NCBI GenBank assembly: GCA_037190225.1
Contig: JBBCJL010000005.1
Span: 62,001 to 126,000, forward strand
Direction of reading: 5' to 3'
DNA length: 64,000 bases
Origin: MKSF01 sp037190225
Lineage (GTDB): Bacteria > Bacteroidota > Bacteroidia > Chitinophagales > Chitinophagaceae
The notes under the pieces are model-generated. The model was not told the origin of the DNA. It searched no databases and worked only from the letters and a program-made list of their open reading frames with translations. How positions within the stretch are numbered: position 1 is the first letter of the stretch; each line of letters starts with the position of its first letter. Below are positions 8,364 through 16,631 of this stretch, piece after piece. Both the position numbers and the translations under genes were made by a program.

Positions 8364-8458
8364 CTTATCAAGAAAGACAGAGGGATATGGCCCTGTGAAG
8401 TCTTAGCAACCATTTCGATATGAAAAAGGTGCTACATCCAGCCGAAAGGAAAGATAAG
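8364..8458 (+). ncRNA. SAM-I riboswitch (S-box)
   Basis: The aptamer runs from CTTATC (P1 5' strand, 8364-8369) to GATAAG (P1 3' strand, 8453-8458). In between are the S-box landmarks GAGGGATATGGCCC, GTGAAG, TTAGCAACC, AAGGTGCTACATCCAGC and GAAAGATAAG. The switch mechanism is visible: AAGTCA-AGCG (8456-8465), which overlaps the P1 3' strand, is complementary to CGCT and TGACTT (8496-8499 and 8502-8507) across a 2-base bulge. It would form an antiterminator when SAM is absent. With SAM bound, P1 forms and the terminator at 8496-8530 is released. It controls the hom-metY-metX operon, that is, synthesis of the SAM precursor methionine. Confidence 0.95.
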
Positions 8459-8495
8459 TCAAGCGAACCTGATTGTAAGATACTATCAATATTCA

Positions 8496-8530
8496 CGCTC
8501 CTGACTTCCTGAAGCCGGGAGCGTTTTTTT
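8496..8530 (+). terminator. Riboswitch-controlled terminator
   Basis: CGCTCC (8496-8501) pairs with GGAGCG (8518-8523), followed by seven T. Its 5' arm and loop also pair with 8456-8465 as an antiterminator, so it acts as the expression platform of the SAM-I aptamer. Confidence 0.85.
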
Positions 8531-8554
8531 ATAGCAGTATTAAAAATCAAATAC

Positions 8555-8659
8555 ATGAGCAAACCATTCCGTAATACCATGTGCAATCGTTGTTGTCATT
8601 GGATGTGTCCGATGATGCTGCCGTATGCTTTCCGGGATATGATATTCTGCTCTTCCTGA
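8555..8659 (+). CDS. Putative Cys/Met-rich leader peptide (attenuator)
   Basis: A 34-codon ORF between the riboswitch terminator and a second terminator. Six residues are Met and five Cys, concentrated in MCNRCCHWMCPMM (residues 9-21). It starts after the A-rich context typical of Bacteroidota starts (AAATCAAATAC then ATG), and its TGA (8657-8659) is 31 bases before the second terminator. Codons 30-32 contain TATTCTGC (8643-8650), perfectly complementary to GCAGAATA (8699-8706) at the top of that terminator, so ribosome position could decide between terminator and antiterminator. That layout matches classical amino-acid attenuation for Met and/or Cys supply. No homologue is known to me; coding status is inferred from composition and position. 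Confidence 0.55.
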   Translation: MSKPFRNTMCNRCCHWMCPMMLPYAFRDMIFCSS

Positions 8660-8690
8660 GATCACGGACAACAGCCTATACAATATAACC

Positions 8691-8728
8691 GACCCAATGC
8701 AGAATAAATCGCATTGGGTCTTTTTTTT
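8691..8728 (+). terminator. Second leader terminator (putative attenuator)
   Basis: Perfect 10-bp stem GACCCAATGC (8691-8700) with GCATTGGGTC (8711-8720), followed by eight T, in front of hom and 35 bases before its start codon. A terminator here would silence the operon unless disrupted. Competing pairings exist with TATTCTGC (8643-8650) and CATTGG (8597-8602) inside the leader ORF. Confidence 0.85.
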
Positions 8729-8762
8729 AATAATTCTGTTTACTCATTTAAAAAACGAACAA

Positions 8763-10019
8763 ATGTCTACACAAAAAAAATTAGTGATCGGCCTCTTTGG
8801 CTTTGGCGTGGTAGGAGAAGGCTTATACCTGGCCTTGAAAAATGCGATCTACCTGAACGCAACGATCAAAAAAGTATGCATCAAGGACGCGGACAAGCAA
8901 AGAAATGCGCCCGCCCTGCTCTTTACCACCAACCCGGACGAGCTCCTGGACGACCCCGAGATCAACGTGATCGTGGAGGTTATCAATGATGCCGCTGCGG
9001 CAAAGGCGATAGCCCTGAAAGCGATAGCCGGCGGCAAGCAGCTGGTCAGCGCCAGCAAGAAGTTCATTGCGGAAAACCTGCAGGAGCTTATAACGCTGCA
9101 CAGCCGCCACAATACATCCTTCCTGTATGAAAGCTCCGTGTGCGCCTCCATCCCGGTGATCAGGAACCTGGAAGAGTACTACAACAATGATTTTCTCCAG
9201 CACCTTTCCGGCGTCATCAACGGCTCTACGAATTTTATACTTCACAAGGTATTTGAAGAGAACCTGGAATACGCGGATGCCCTTCGCCTGGCGCAGGAGC
9301 TGGGATTTGCCGAGCTGGACCCTGCGCTGGACGTACAGGGCACCGATGCCCTCCATAAGCTCGTCATCCTGCTGGCGCACGCTTTCGGCATCCTTGCCAG
9401 ACCTGACGAAATACTCGTCAATGGCATCCAGAATATCAACGGGTATGATGTAAGATATGCCAAGCAGCACCAGTCACAGATCAAGCTGGTAGCACAGGCC
9501 AGGCCACTGCAGAACGGTGATATAGCCGCTCTGGTGCTGCCCACCCTGGTCAGGAACAGCAGTCCCTTGTCCTTTGTGAAGGAGGAATATAACGGGGTCC
9601 TTATCAGGAGCAGCCTGGCAGATGAGCAGTTCTTTTACGGTAAAGGCGCGGGCAGCTTCCCCACAGCTTCGGCAGTGCTCAGCGATATCGCTGCATTATC
9701 ATACGATTACAGGTACGAATACCACAAGCTCCGGCAGCAGCTGGGCAACAAGCTGGCGGACGATGTCATCCTTAAAGTATATGTCAGCCACCCTCATAAT
9801 GTAAGGCTGCCGCTGACCGATTTCAGGAATATACAGACCATTCACGATGACCCTGAACGCAGCTATATCATAGGCGAGATATCTTACCGCTATCTGCTGG
9901 AAAATGACTGGTGGCAATCCGGGCACATCTCCCTGCTGCTTCTTGAAGATGGCATTACCGAAAAGAAAGCCCCGGTACAAAGCCGGCCCTCGTACTATAC
10001 CGCTCATCAAGCCGTCTAA
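8763..10019 (+). CDS. hom: Homoserine dehydrogenase
   Basis: Reduces aspartate semialdehyde to homoserine with NAD(P)H, the branch-point substrate for methionine. 418 residues. The frame could open at 8697 but that lies inside the attenuator hairpin; ATG 8763 (MSTQKKLVIGLFGFGVVGEG) starts the Rossmann motif GxGxxG (about residues 10-17) properly. The catalytic domain shows SASKKFIAEN, ESSVCASIPVIRNLEEYY and GVINGSTNFIL. The C-terminal region is short and not a clear ACT domain, which fits regulation at the RNA level rather than by threonine; that last point is inference. First gene of the operon, 48 bases before metY. Confidence 0.95.
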   Translation: MSTQKKLVIGLFGFGVVGEGLYLALKNAIYLNATIKKVCIKDADKQRNAPALLFTTNPDELLDDPEINVIVEVINDAAAAKAIALKAIAGGKQLVSASKKFIAENLQELITLHSRHNTSFLYESSVCASIPVIRNLEEYYNNDFLQHLSGVINGSTNFILHKVFEENLEYADALRLAQELGFAELDPALDVQGTDALHKLVILLAHAFGILARPDEILVNGIQNINGYDVRYAKQHQSQIKLVAQARPLQNGDIAALVLPTLVRNSSPLSFVKEEYNGVLIRSSLADEQFFYGKGAGSFPTASAVLSDIAALSYDYRYEYHKLRQQLGNKLADDVILKVYVSHPHNVRLPLTDFRNIQTIHDDPERSYIIGEISYRYLLENDWWQSGHISLLLLEDGITEKKAPVQSRPSYYTAHQAV

Positions 10020-10067
10020 AAACAGATAACCGTCATATTTTTTTAACCCCAAAAATGTTTATACAAA

Positions 10068-11402
10068 ATGAGCACACAAAAATTTGAGACCTTACAGGTA
10101 CACGCCGGACAGGAAATAGACCCCGTAACAAGATCCCGTGCCGTACCCATATACCAGACCACCTCTTATGTCTTTGATAATGCAGCCCATGCGGCAGACC
10201 TTTTCAGCCTTAAGGCCTTCGGTAATATCTACACCCGCATCATGAACCCGACAACGGATGTACTGGAAAAAAGACTGGCAGCCCTGGAAGGCGGCGTAGC
10301 CGCTGTAGCGGTAGCCAGCGGGCAGGCCGCCCAGCTGCTCGCTGTTACCAATATCGTTAACAGCGGAGAGAATTTCATCAGCGCCCAAAACCTGTATGGC
10401 GGCACCTATAACCAGTTTAAAGTAGCATTTAAAAGGCTGGGTATCGAAGCCAGGTTTGCCGACATCCGCGATATCAGCAGCTTTGAAAAGCTCATAGATG
10501 ACAAGACGAAGGCCATCTACCTGGAAAGCATCGCGAATCCCGGCCTGGAAATACCCGATTTCGATGCTTTTAAGCAACTGTCGGATAAATACGACCTGCC
10601 CATTATAGTAGACAACACTTTCGGGACAGGAGGATACCTGATCCGGCCGCTGGAGCTGGGCGCGCATATCGTTGTGGCATCTGCAACCAAATGGATAGGC
10701 GGGCATGGCAGCTCCATCGGGGGCATCATCATAGACGGCGGCACCTACAATTGGGGCAACGGGAAGTTTCCCCAGTTCACAGAGCCGTCCGAAGGCTACC
10801 ACGGACTTAAATTCTGGGAAGCCTTCGGAGCCGGCAATGCCCTGGGTCTTCCTAATATCGCCTTTGCCATAAGGGCACGGGTAGAAGGCCTGAGAGACCT
10901 GGGCCCTGCGCTCAGCCCGTTCAATTCCTTCCTGCTGCTACAGGGCCTGGAAACCTTGTCCCTCAGGGTGCAGCGTCATGCCGACAATACCCTGGCGCTG
11001 GCCCGCTGGCTCCAGCAGCAGCCCTGGGTAGCCACTGTCAGCTATCCGGGTCTGGAGAGCCACCCGGATCACCTGAAGGCCAAAAAATATTTAAAGCATG
11101 GATTCGGAGGCGTGCTGACCTTTAATATAAAAGGCAGCAAGGCGGATGCAAGCGCCTTTATTGATGCGCTTCAGCTCGCCAGTAATCTTGCCAATGTGGG
11201 CGATGCCAAAACCCTGGTCATCCACCCGGCCTCCACTACGCACGAGCAGCTGTCAGCAGAAGAGCAGGCACAGGCCGGCATAGCGCCCACGCTCATCCGC
11301 GTAAGCGCAGGCATTGAACATATAGATGATATTATTGCCGATTTCCGGCAGGCTGCAGCACGCATCGTCAGGCCGGAAAAAGCCGAGGTAGCATCCGCTT
11401 AA
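10068..11402 (+). CDS. metY: O-acetylhomoserine aminocarboxypropyltransferase (sulfhydrylase)
   Basis: A 444-residue PLP enzyme of the Cys/Met metabolism family that makes homocysteine directly from O-acetylhomoserine and sulfide. The start FETLQVHAGQ, the substrate loop PIYQTTSYVFDNAAHAADLF, the IYTRIMNPT stretch and the PLP-lysine motif SATKWIGGHG are all diagnostic of MetY rather than MetB or MetC. With metX next door it provides a transsulfuration-independent route to homocysteine; methionine synthase is not in this window. Nearly the same start (MSTQK) is seen in hom. Spacing to metX is 15 bases, so the three genes form one SAM-controlled transcript. Confidence 0.96.
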   Translation: MSTQKFETLQVHAGQEIDPVTRSRAVPIYQTTSYVFDNAAHAADLFSLKAFGNIYTRIMNPTTDVLEKRLAALEGGVAAVAVASGQAAQLLAVTNIVNSGENFISAQNLYGGTYNQFKVAFKRLGIEARFADIRDISSFEKLIDDKTKAIYLESIANPGLEIPDFDAFKQLSDKYDLPIIVDNTFGTGGYLIRPLELGAHIVVASATKWIGGHGSSIGGIIIDGGTYNWGNGKFPQFTEPSEGYHGLKFWEAFGAGNALGLPNIAFAIRARVEGLRDLGPALSPFNSFLLLQGLETLSLRVQRHADNTLALARWLQQQPWVATVSYPGLESHPDHLKAKKYLKHGFGGVLTFNIKGSKADASAFIDALQLASNLANVGDAKTLVIHPASTTHEQLSAEEQAQAGIAPTLIRVSAGIEHIDDIIADFRQAAARIVRPEKAEVASA

Positions 11403-11417
11403 TCCTAAATCTTTACT

Positions 11418-12497
11418 ATGTCCGTATTACATATTTATGAGCACCCTGTCGCTTTCCGGCTGGAAAGCGACAGGGAAATTTCCCGGCTGAAGCTGGCCTA
11501 CCAGATATGGGGACAGCCCAATGCCGCCCGGGACAATATCGTGTGGGTACTGCACGCCTTTTCAGGAAGCCCGGATTGCTTCGGCTGGTGGAAAGGGCTT
11601 GTAGGCCATAACGACCTTATCAACGATAAGGATTACTGCATCGTATGCGTCAATATGCCCGGAAGCTGCTATGGCAGCACCAGTCCCTTATCTATGGATA
11701 CTGTAACCGGCGTTCCGTACTATTATGATTTCCCCGTATGGACCACCAGGGATGTCGCCAGCGCCTTTGAAGCGCTCCGGGAGCATCTTGGCTTTTCACA
11801 GATATACCTTGGTCTCGGGGGCTCCCTCGGCGGACAGGTATTGCTGGAATGGGCCGTAGAAAGGCCAGAGGTATTCAAAAACATATGTGTAATAGCTGCC
11901 AGCGCTGCCCATACACCTTACGGGATCGCGTTCAATACCGCCCAGCGGCAGGCTATAGCGCTGGACCCTACCTGGGGGACCTGCCACCCGGCTGCAGGAG
12001 AGAACGGCCTCAAAGTGGCGCGCAGCATCGCCCTGCTGTCTTACAGGACTGCAGAGACCTACCAGCTGCACCAGTCGGGCATTCATCCCGACTATAGGGA
12101 CCTTCCGGTGGACCGGCAGGTATTTAAAGCCAGCACTTACCAGTGGTACCAGGGAGAAAAAATGGCAAAACGCTTTACCGCGCTGAGCTATTACTTCCTT
12201 ACCATGACGATGGACAGCCATAATGTGGGACGTGGCAGGGGAGGAGCGGCCAATGCGCTGCAGCAGATAAAGGCCCGCACATTGATCCTCAGCCTGGAGA
12301 ATGACCAGCTGTTCCCGTTCGATGAGCAGCTGCTATTGACACAATATATACCGGACAGCAACCTGGAAGTAGTGGCAACGCAACATGGCCATGACGGGTT
12401 CCTGCTGGAGCTGGGCCAGATCACCTTATATCTAAGCCGGTTCCTGAAGCATAGCAGGCATAAAAATGCACATTTTACCAAATTCCACCTGAACTGA
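11418..12497 (+). CDS. metX: Homoserine O-acetyltransferase
   Basis: Acetylates homoserine with acetyl-CoA, producing the substrate of MetY. 359 residues with an alpha/beta-hydrolase fold. The nucleophile elbow GGSLGGQ places the catalytic Ser near residue 136; LENDQLFPFDEQ and QHGHDGFLLE near the C-terminus supply Asp and His. VNMPGSCYGSTSP is the typical oxyanion-side loop. Some members of this family use succinyl-CoA, so acyl specificity is inferred from pairing with metY. Last gene of the operon; a symmetrical hairpin at 12511-12541 without a T-run follows. Confidence 0.94.
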   Translation: MSVLHIYEHPVAFRLESDREISRLKLAYQIWGQPNAARDNIVWVLHAFSGSPDCFGWWKGLVGHNDLINDKDYCIVCVNMPGSCYGSTSPLSMDTVTGVPYYYDFPVWTTRDVASAFEALREHLGFSQIYLGLGGSLGGQVLLEWAVERPEVFKNICVIAASAAHTPYGIAFNTAQRQAIALDPTWGTCHPAAGENGLKVARSIALLSYRTAETYQLHQSGIHPDYRDLPVDRQVFKASTYQWYQGEKMAKRFTALSYYFLTMTMDSHNVGRGRGGAANALQQIKARTLILSLENDQLFPFDEQLLLTQYIPDSNLEVVATQHGHDGFLLELGQITLYLSRFLKHSRHKNAHFTKFHLN

Positions 12498-12910
12498 AAC
12501 GCTGACAGACCCGTGGCGGCAGCTTTGCTGCATAGCCACGGCCTATCAGCCCAGGCCATTATCTATAGCGGCTTTTAGCAGGCCCACCGGGATTTCACAC
12601 CCGGTTTCTGCCGCAGGTACTGACGGTGCTACCCCATGCGGCAACCGGCAGCACCGGGAATGTATTTTTACCGGATCAGGTATGAACCTAGGCCGGACAA
12701 AACCTTCCCATCCCTGAGGGAAATGTTACCCTCCTCCGGACATTTGCCGGGGAGACCGGCAACCGATGCTTCATTTTGTTAAATAAACATTATTCCATCA
12801 TAAAAATTCAGCATAAAATAGCAGTATTTGGAAAATAGATTTTATTTTCAACTAAATATTTATCTTAAGGTCATTTTTCTCAACCAATAACACTCAACAA
12901 ATCAAATCGT
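12498..12910. other. GC-rich structured intergenic region
   Basis: No gene. 12511-12541 forms a hairpin (CCGTGGC with GCCACGG, inner GCAGC/GCTGC). From about 12585 to 12765 the sequence is GC-rich with many nested inverted repeats (CCGGG with CCCGG; GGTGCT with AGCACC; CCGCA with TGCGG; CCGGCA/TGCCGG), then abruptly becomes AT-rich. On the minus strand parts loosely resemble a cobalamin riboswitch (ATCCGGT, TCCCGG, GTTGCCGCA, GTCAGTACCTGC), but no minus-strand gene follows. Function unknown. Confidence 0.4.
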
Positions 12911-13753
12911 ATGTCTTTGTTAATAGCAGATAGCGGCTCCACTAAAACCGACTGGATCCTGGTTAAAAACGGGAAGGCTACCAAAACTATCCAGACCTCG
13001 GGACTGAATCCGTTTATCTGTGGCGAAGAAATATACGCCACCACACTTCAGCAGGAATTAAACCTGGACCTGAAACGTAATAGTATTGAAGAGATCATTT
13101 TTTACGGCGCAGGCGTAAAGGACAGCAGCAAGGCAAAATTCGTTGAAAAGCAGCTAAGCAAACATTTTGGCATTAAGAACGTCAAAGCCTACTCAGATAT
13201 GCTTGCGGCTTCCAGGGCCACCTGTGGCCTGGAAAAAGGGGTTTGCTGTATCCTGGGTACGGGCAGCAATTCCGCCTACTTTGACGGGAACAGGATAAAA
13301 ACCCAGAACCCTTCCCTGGGATATATTGTCGGGGACGAGGGCAGCGGCACCTACCTGGGTAAAAAGGTGCTGCAGTATTATTTTTACAATACTTTCGATG
13401 ATGAGCTGAAAGAGTCGTTCTTAAGCCGCTACGGCAATGACCTCACCGCTATCCTTGACAATATATATGCCCGGCCTTTTCCCAACAGGTATATTGCCGG
13501 CTTCACACAATTCCTGATGGACCACAGGGGTCATTATATGGTAGAGAATATCATTGAAGACGCGTTGATAGAGTTCCACCAGAAGCATGTATTAAAATAC
13601 AGGGAAAGCTGGAAATATCCTGTTCACTTCGTAGGGGCCGTTGCCTATGCGTTCAGGGATATCATTAAAGACCTGCACGCTTCCTACGGTCTCACAACAG
13701 GGAAGATACTGAAAGCTCCCAAAGACGGGCTGATCGCATACCACACCCAATAA
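12911..13753 (+). CDS. BadF/BadG-type ATPase, N-acetylglucosamine kinase-like
   Basis: A 280-residue protein of the ASKHA (actin-like ATPase) fold. The phosphate-1 loop DSGSTKTDW (residues 7-15) and phosphate-2 loop GTGSNSAYF (about 115-123), plus GDEGSGTYLGKK, match the BadF/BadG/BcrA/BcrD family that includes eukaryotic-type N-acetylglucosamine kinase and MurK. In Bacteroidota these single-domain proteins usually act as sugar kinases for amino-sugar salvage; the substrate is inferred. It ends 15 bases before the ABC ATPase gene, so the two may be co-transcribed although their functions are not obviously linked. Confidence 0.85.
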   Translation: MSLLIADSGSTKTDWILVKNGKATKTIQTSGLNPFICGEEIYATTLQQELNLDLKRNSIEEIIFYGAGVKDSSKAKFVEKQLSKHFGIKNVKAYSDMLAASRATCGLEKGVCCILGTGSNSAYFDGNRIKTQNPSLGYIVGDEGSGTYLGKKVLQYYFYNTFDDELKESFLSRYGNDLTAILDNIYARPFPNRYIAGFTQFLMDHRGHYMVENIIEDALIEFHQKHVLKYRESWKYPVHFVGAVAYAFRDIIKDLHASYGLTTGKILKAPKDGLIAYHTQ

Positions 13754-13768
13754 TTTTCAACAACAACA

Positions 13769-14551
13769 ATGATAGAAGTAAAAGGACTGCATAAAAGTTT
13801 CGGTGACAAAAACGTGCTGATCGATGTCAACTTTACGATGGAAGCCGGCAAGACCAACCTTATCATAGGGAGCAGCGGCAGCGGGAAAACAGTGCTTATG
13901 AAATGTATGATCGGTCTTTTCAGGCCGGAGAAGGGCCAAATATTATATAATGGCATGGATATCGTTACCGCAGGTCCGGATGAGATCAAGCAGGTCCGGC
14001 AGGAAATCGGCATGCTGTTCCAGGGCTCTGCATTATTTGACAGCAAAACCGTGCAGGAAAATGTCCTGTTCCCGCTGGATATGTTTACAAAGGACGGATA
14101 CAGGAAAAAGCTACAACGCGTACAGGAAGTGCTGGAAAGGGTCAACCTGAAGGATGCCAATAAGAAATATCCTTCCGAGATCAGCGGCGGTATGAAAAAA
14201 CGGGTAGCGCTGGCCAGGGCCATTGTGCTCAATCCCAAATATCTTTTCTGTGACGAGCCCAACTCCGGGCTGGATCCCCAGACCTCGCTGGTCATCGACC
14301 ACCTGATACGGGAAATCACCACGGAGTACAATATGGTGACCGTCATCAATACGCACGACATGAACACCGTGCTGGAAAGCGGCGACCATATCGTTTATAT
14401 GCACCAGGGCCAGAAACAATGGGAAGGCTCCAACAGGGATATTATTTTCAGTGATGACGAATTGCTGAACAATTTTATTTTTGCATCAGAATTTCTCAGA
14501 GATGCCAAACAGACCCGTATGCGGCAATTACAAAATGAAGCCGGAGAATGA
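13769..14551 (+). CDS. ABC transporter ATP-binding protein, MlaF-like
   Basis: A 260-residue nucleotide-binding subunit. Walker A GSSGSGKT (about residues 34-41), Q-loop GMLFQGSALFDSKTVQENV, signature ISGGMKKRVALARA and Walker B YLFCDEPNSGLDP are intact. The GMLFQ-(S/A)LFDS pattern and the SGGM signature variant are typical of MlaF/Ttg2A, the ATPase of phospholipid (MCE) transporters that maintain outer-membrane lipid asymmetry. The usual partners, MlaE permease and the MCE protein MlaD, are not adjacent here; the gene overlaps instead with an LTA-synthase-like envelope enzyme, so its permease must be encoded elsewhere. Confidence 0.88.
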   Translation: MIEVKGLHKSFGDKNVLIDVNFTMEAGKTNLIIGSSGSGKTVLMKCMIGLFRPEKGQILYNGMDIVTAGPDEIKQVRQEIGMLFQGSALFDSKTVQENVLFPLDMFTKDGYRKKLQRVQEVLERVNLKDANKKYPSEISGGMKKRVALARAIVLNPKYLFCDEPNSGLDPQTSLVIDHLIREITTEYNMVTVINTHDMNTVLESGDHIVYMHQGQKQWEGSNRDIIFSDDELLNNFIFASEFLRDAKQTRMRQLQNEAGE

Positions 14552-16484
14552 TATTGTGATACCTTACCGGTCATATAATCTTAAGCAAAAGGGGTGGAGC
14601 ATAGCGGCACACCTTTTTTTATGCGTAGCAGCGCTCTTCCTGACACGCTGGGGCTTCTATATCAGCAACAGGAGCTTCTTTGAGCAGCCGGAGCTGCTAA
14701 GGCTCTCCTGGTACGGGCTCCGGTTTGACCTCTCCGCGATCTGTATGACGACCGGGCTTATGTTCTTCCTGCTGCTGCTGCCTTTTAAATGGAATTATAA
14801 AACCTCCCGGTACTGGAGCCTGGCTTTCACCGCTATCTTTGCCCTGGTCCTCTGCTTTGAGCTGGCCGACTGGAAGTACTTCCCGTATAACCAGCGCAGG
14901 AGCAATGCCGATGTATTGCAGATGATCAGCAGGGGAGGCGACTTCCTGAGCCTGCTGCCGGGTTTCTTCCGGGATTTCTGGTACCTGTTCCTGCTGGCCG
15001 GTGGTATGACCTGGAGCATCTACATCCTGTCCAGGCGCATATTCAGGCTAAGCGACAGGATCATCCCTGACCATAGCGCCCCGGGCAGCAGGCGGGCATT
15101 ATGGCAGCACAGCGCAGCGGCGCTGGCAGCCGCAGGACTTATGATCATCGGGGTAAGAGGAGGCCTTCAGCTGGTACCGATCACCCCCAGGAACGCCATA
15201 TTATATACCACCAACCAACAGGTCCCGCTGGTCCTCAATACCACCTTCAATATCATCACTTCCCTGCAGAGCCGGGAAATGGAACACGTACATTATACGG
15301 ATGATGCGGAAGCCAGGAATTATGTACAGCCCATCCATTACCCCGATACTGGCCGTGACTTTATGCCCAGGAATGTGATGGTGATCATACTGGAAAGCTT
15401 TTCAAAGGAATTTACCGGCCTTACCCCCGGCAAAAGCTATACGCCTTTCCTGGACAGCCTGATGCAGGTCAGCTATACCTTTACCAATAGTTACGCCAAT
15501 TCCTTCCAGTCGGCCCAGGGCATCCCGGCCATACTTGCCGGCATACCCGGACTTACGGATCATTCTTTCATCACTTCGGCGTATGCCAATAATAAGATCA
15601 ACTCCTTTGCCAGCCTGCTGAAGCCTTACGGCTACACTTCCGTTTTCTTTCATAATGCCACGAACGGCAGCATGAACTTTGACCTGTTTGCCAAAAACGC
15701 GGGTTATGACCGGTATTTCGGACGCAGGGAATACAATAATGAAAAGGACTATGACGGCAGCTGGGGCATATGGGATGAGCCGTTCCTGCAACGTGTGGCC
15801 GATGAAATAGCACAGTTGCCGCAGCCCTTTCATGCATCTATGTTCAATATCAACTCCCATCATCCCTATATCATTCCTGCACAGTACCGGGACCGGTTTA
15901 AAGAAGAGGGACTGCCGATATACAGCGCCATACGTTACAGTGATTATGCGGTGCAGCAATTCTTCCGGAAAGCAGCCGGCCAGCCATGGTTTAAAAACAC
16001 CTTGTTTATCTTTACCGCTGACCACGCCTCCCCGGTAGGCTCCAATGATTTTTATATGTATAAGACCGGTAAGTTCCAGATACCGATCTTTATCTACGAC
16101 CCATTACAGCAGGTATTTCCTGCCGCACGCAATCCGCACCTGATGCAGCAGATAGATCTCCTTCCCACAGTGATGACCGCCCTCAGATACCCGGAACCCT
16201 ATTATGCCCTGGGACGTGATGCCCGGCAGGGAAACAGCAGGGTCCTGACTAAGGTAGGCGCAGACACTTACTTTATCAGCGACAGCCTGCAGCTGACCTA
16301 TTTCAATGAGCAGCTTAGCGGAGTGTACCGTTTCCCTTCAGACAGTATGAACACCACCAACCTGCGGGCTGATAAGAGCTACCGGGAAGCTATCTCAACA
16401 TTGCAACGCCATTTTCATTACTACAAGCAGGTATATATCAACGACATGATCGACAACAGGATGTATTATCAGCCGGCCAGGTAA
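14535..16484 (+). CDS. LTA synthase-like sulfatase-domain membrane enzyme
   Basis: A 649-residue membrane protein. Translation is placed at ATG 14535, overlapping the end of the upstream ATPase gene by 17 bases; an in-frame TTG at 14481 is less likely. The N-terminal ~210 residues contain about five hydrophobic segments (HLFLCVAALFLTRWGFY; LMFFLLLLPF; LAFTAIFALVLCFEL; FLLAGGMTWSIYIL; AALAAAGLMIIGVRGG). The periplasmic sulfatase-fold domain has ILESFSKEF (metal Glu), SAQGIPAIL in place of the usual Thr nucleophile segment and FTADHASP (metal Asp-His). Family members transfer phosphoglycerol or phosphoethanolamine head groups; Bacteroidota lack lipoteichoic acid, so the substrate is unknown. 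Confidence 0.88.
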   Translation: MKPENDIVIPYRSYNLKQKGWSIAAHLFLCVAALFLTRWGFYISNRSFFEQPELLRLSWYGLRFDLSAICMTTGLMFFLLLLPFKWNYKTSRYWSLAFTAIFALVLCFELADWKYFPYNQRRSNADVLQMISRGGDFLSLLPGFFRDFWYLFLLAGGMTWSIYILSRRIFRLSDRIIPDHSAPGSRRALWQHSAAALAAAGLMIIGVRGGLQLVPITPRNAILYTTNQQVPLVLNTTFNIITSLQSREMEHVHYTDDAEARNYVQPIHYPDTGRDFMPRNVMVIILESFSKEFTGLTPGKSYTPFLDSLMQVSYTFTNSYANSFQSAQGIPAILAGIPGLTDHSFITSAYANNKINSFASLLKPYGYTSVFFHNATNGSMNFDLFAKNAGYDRYFGRREYNNEKDYDGSWGIWDEPFLQRVADEIAQLPQPFHASMFNINSHHPYIIPAQYRDRFKEEGLPIYSAIRYSDYAVQQFFRKAAGQPWFKNTLFIFTADHASPVGSNDFYMYKTGKFQIPIFIYDPLQQVFPAARNPHLMQQIDLLPTVMTALRYPEPYYALGRDARQGNSRVLTKVGADTYFISDSLQLTYFNEQLSGVYRFPSDSMNTTNLRADKSYREAISTLQRHFHYYKQVYINDMIDNRMYYQPAR

Positions 16485-16631
16485 TACATAATATACCTGT
16501 AACCGGTGGTTAAGAAAACCAGGTATCAGATCATCTCCGTACAATTTATTGTGCAGACTACCCAAGTTCAATGCAGGGTAGTACGTCTTTAATCCAAAGA
16601 CTTCGTAATATATTTTAACCACTGAAGTGAG

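Noticed and set aside
8697..8762. N-terminal extension of homoserine dehydrogenase from ATG 8697
   Set aside because: That start lies inside the 5' arm of the terminator hairpin and the extra residues are not family-like; ATG 8763 places the Rossmann motif correctly.
12660..12690. TPP riboswitch-like ACCTGATCCGG on the minus strand
   Set aside because: The CTGAGA element and the GCG-AGGGA 3' part of a TPP aptamer are missing, and there is no downstream minus-strand thiamine gene.
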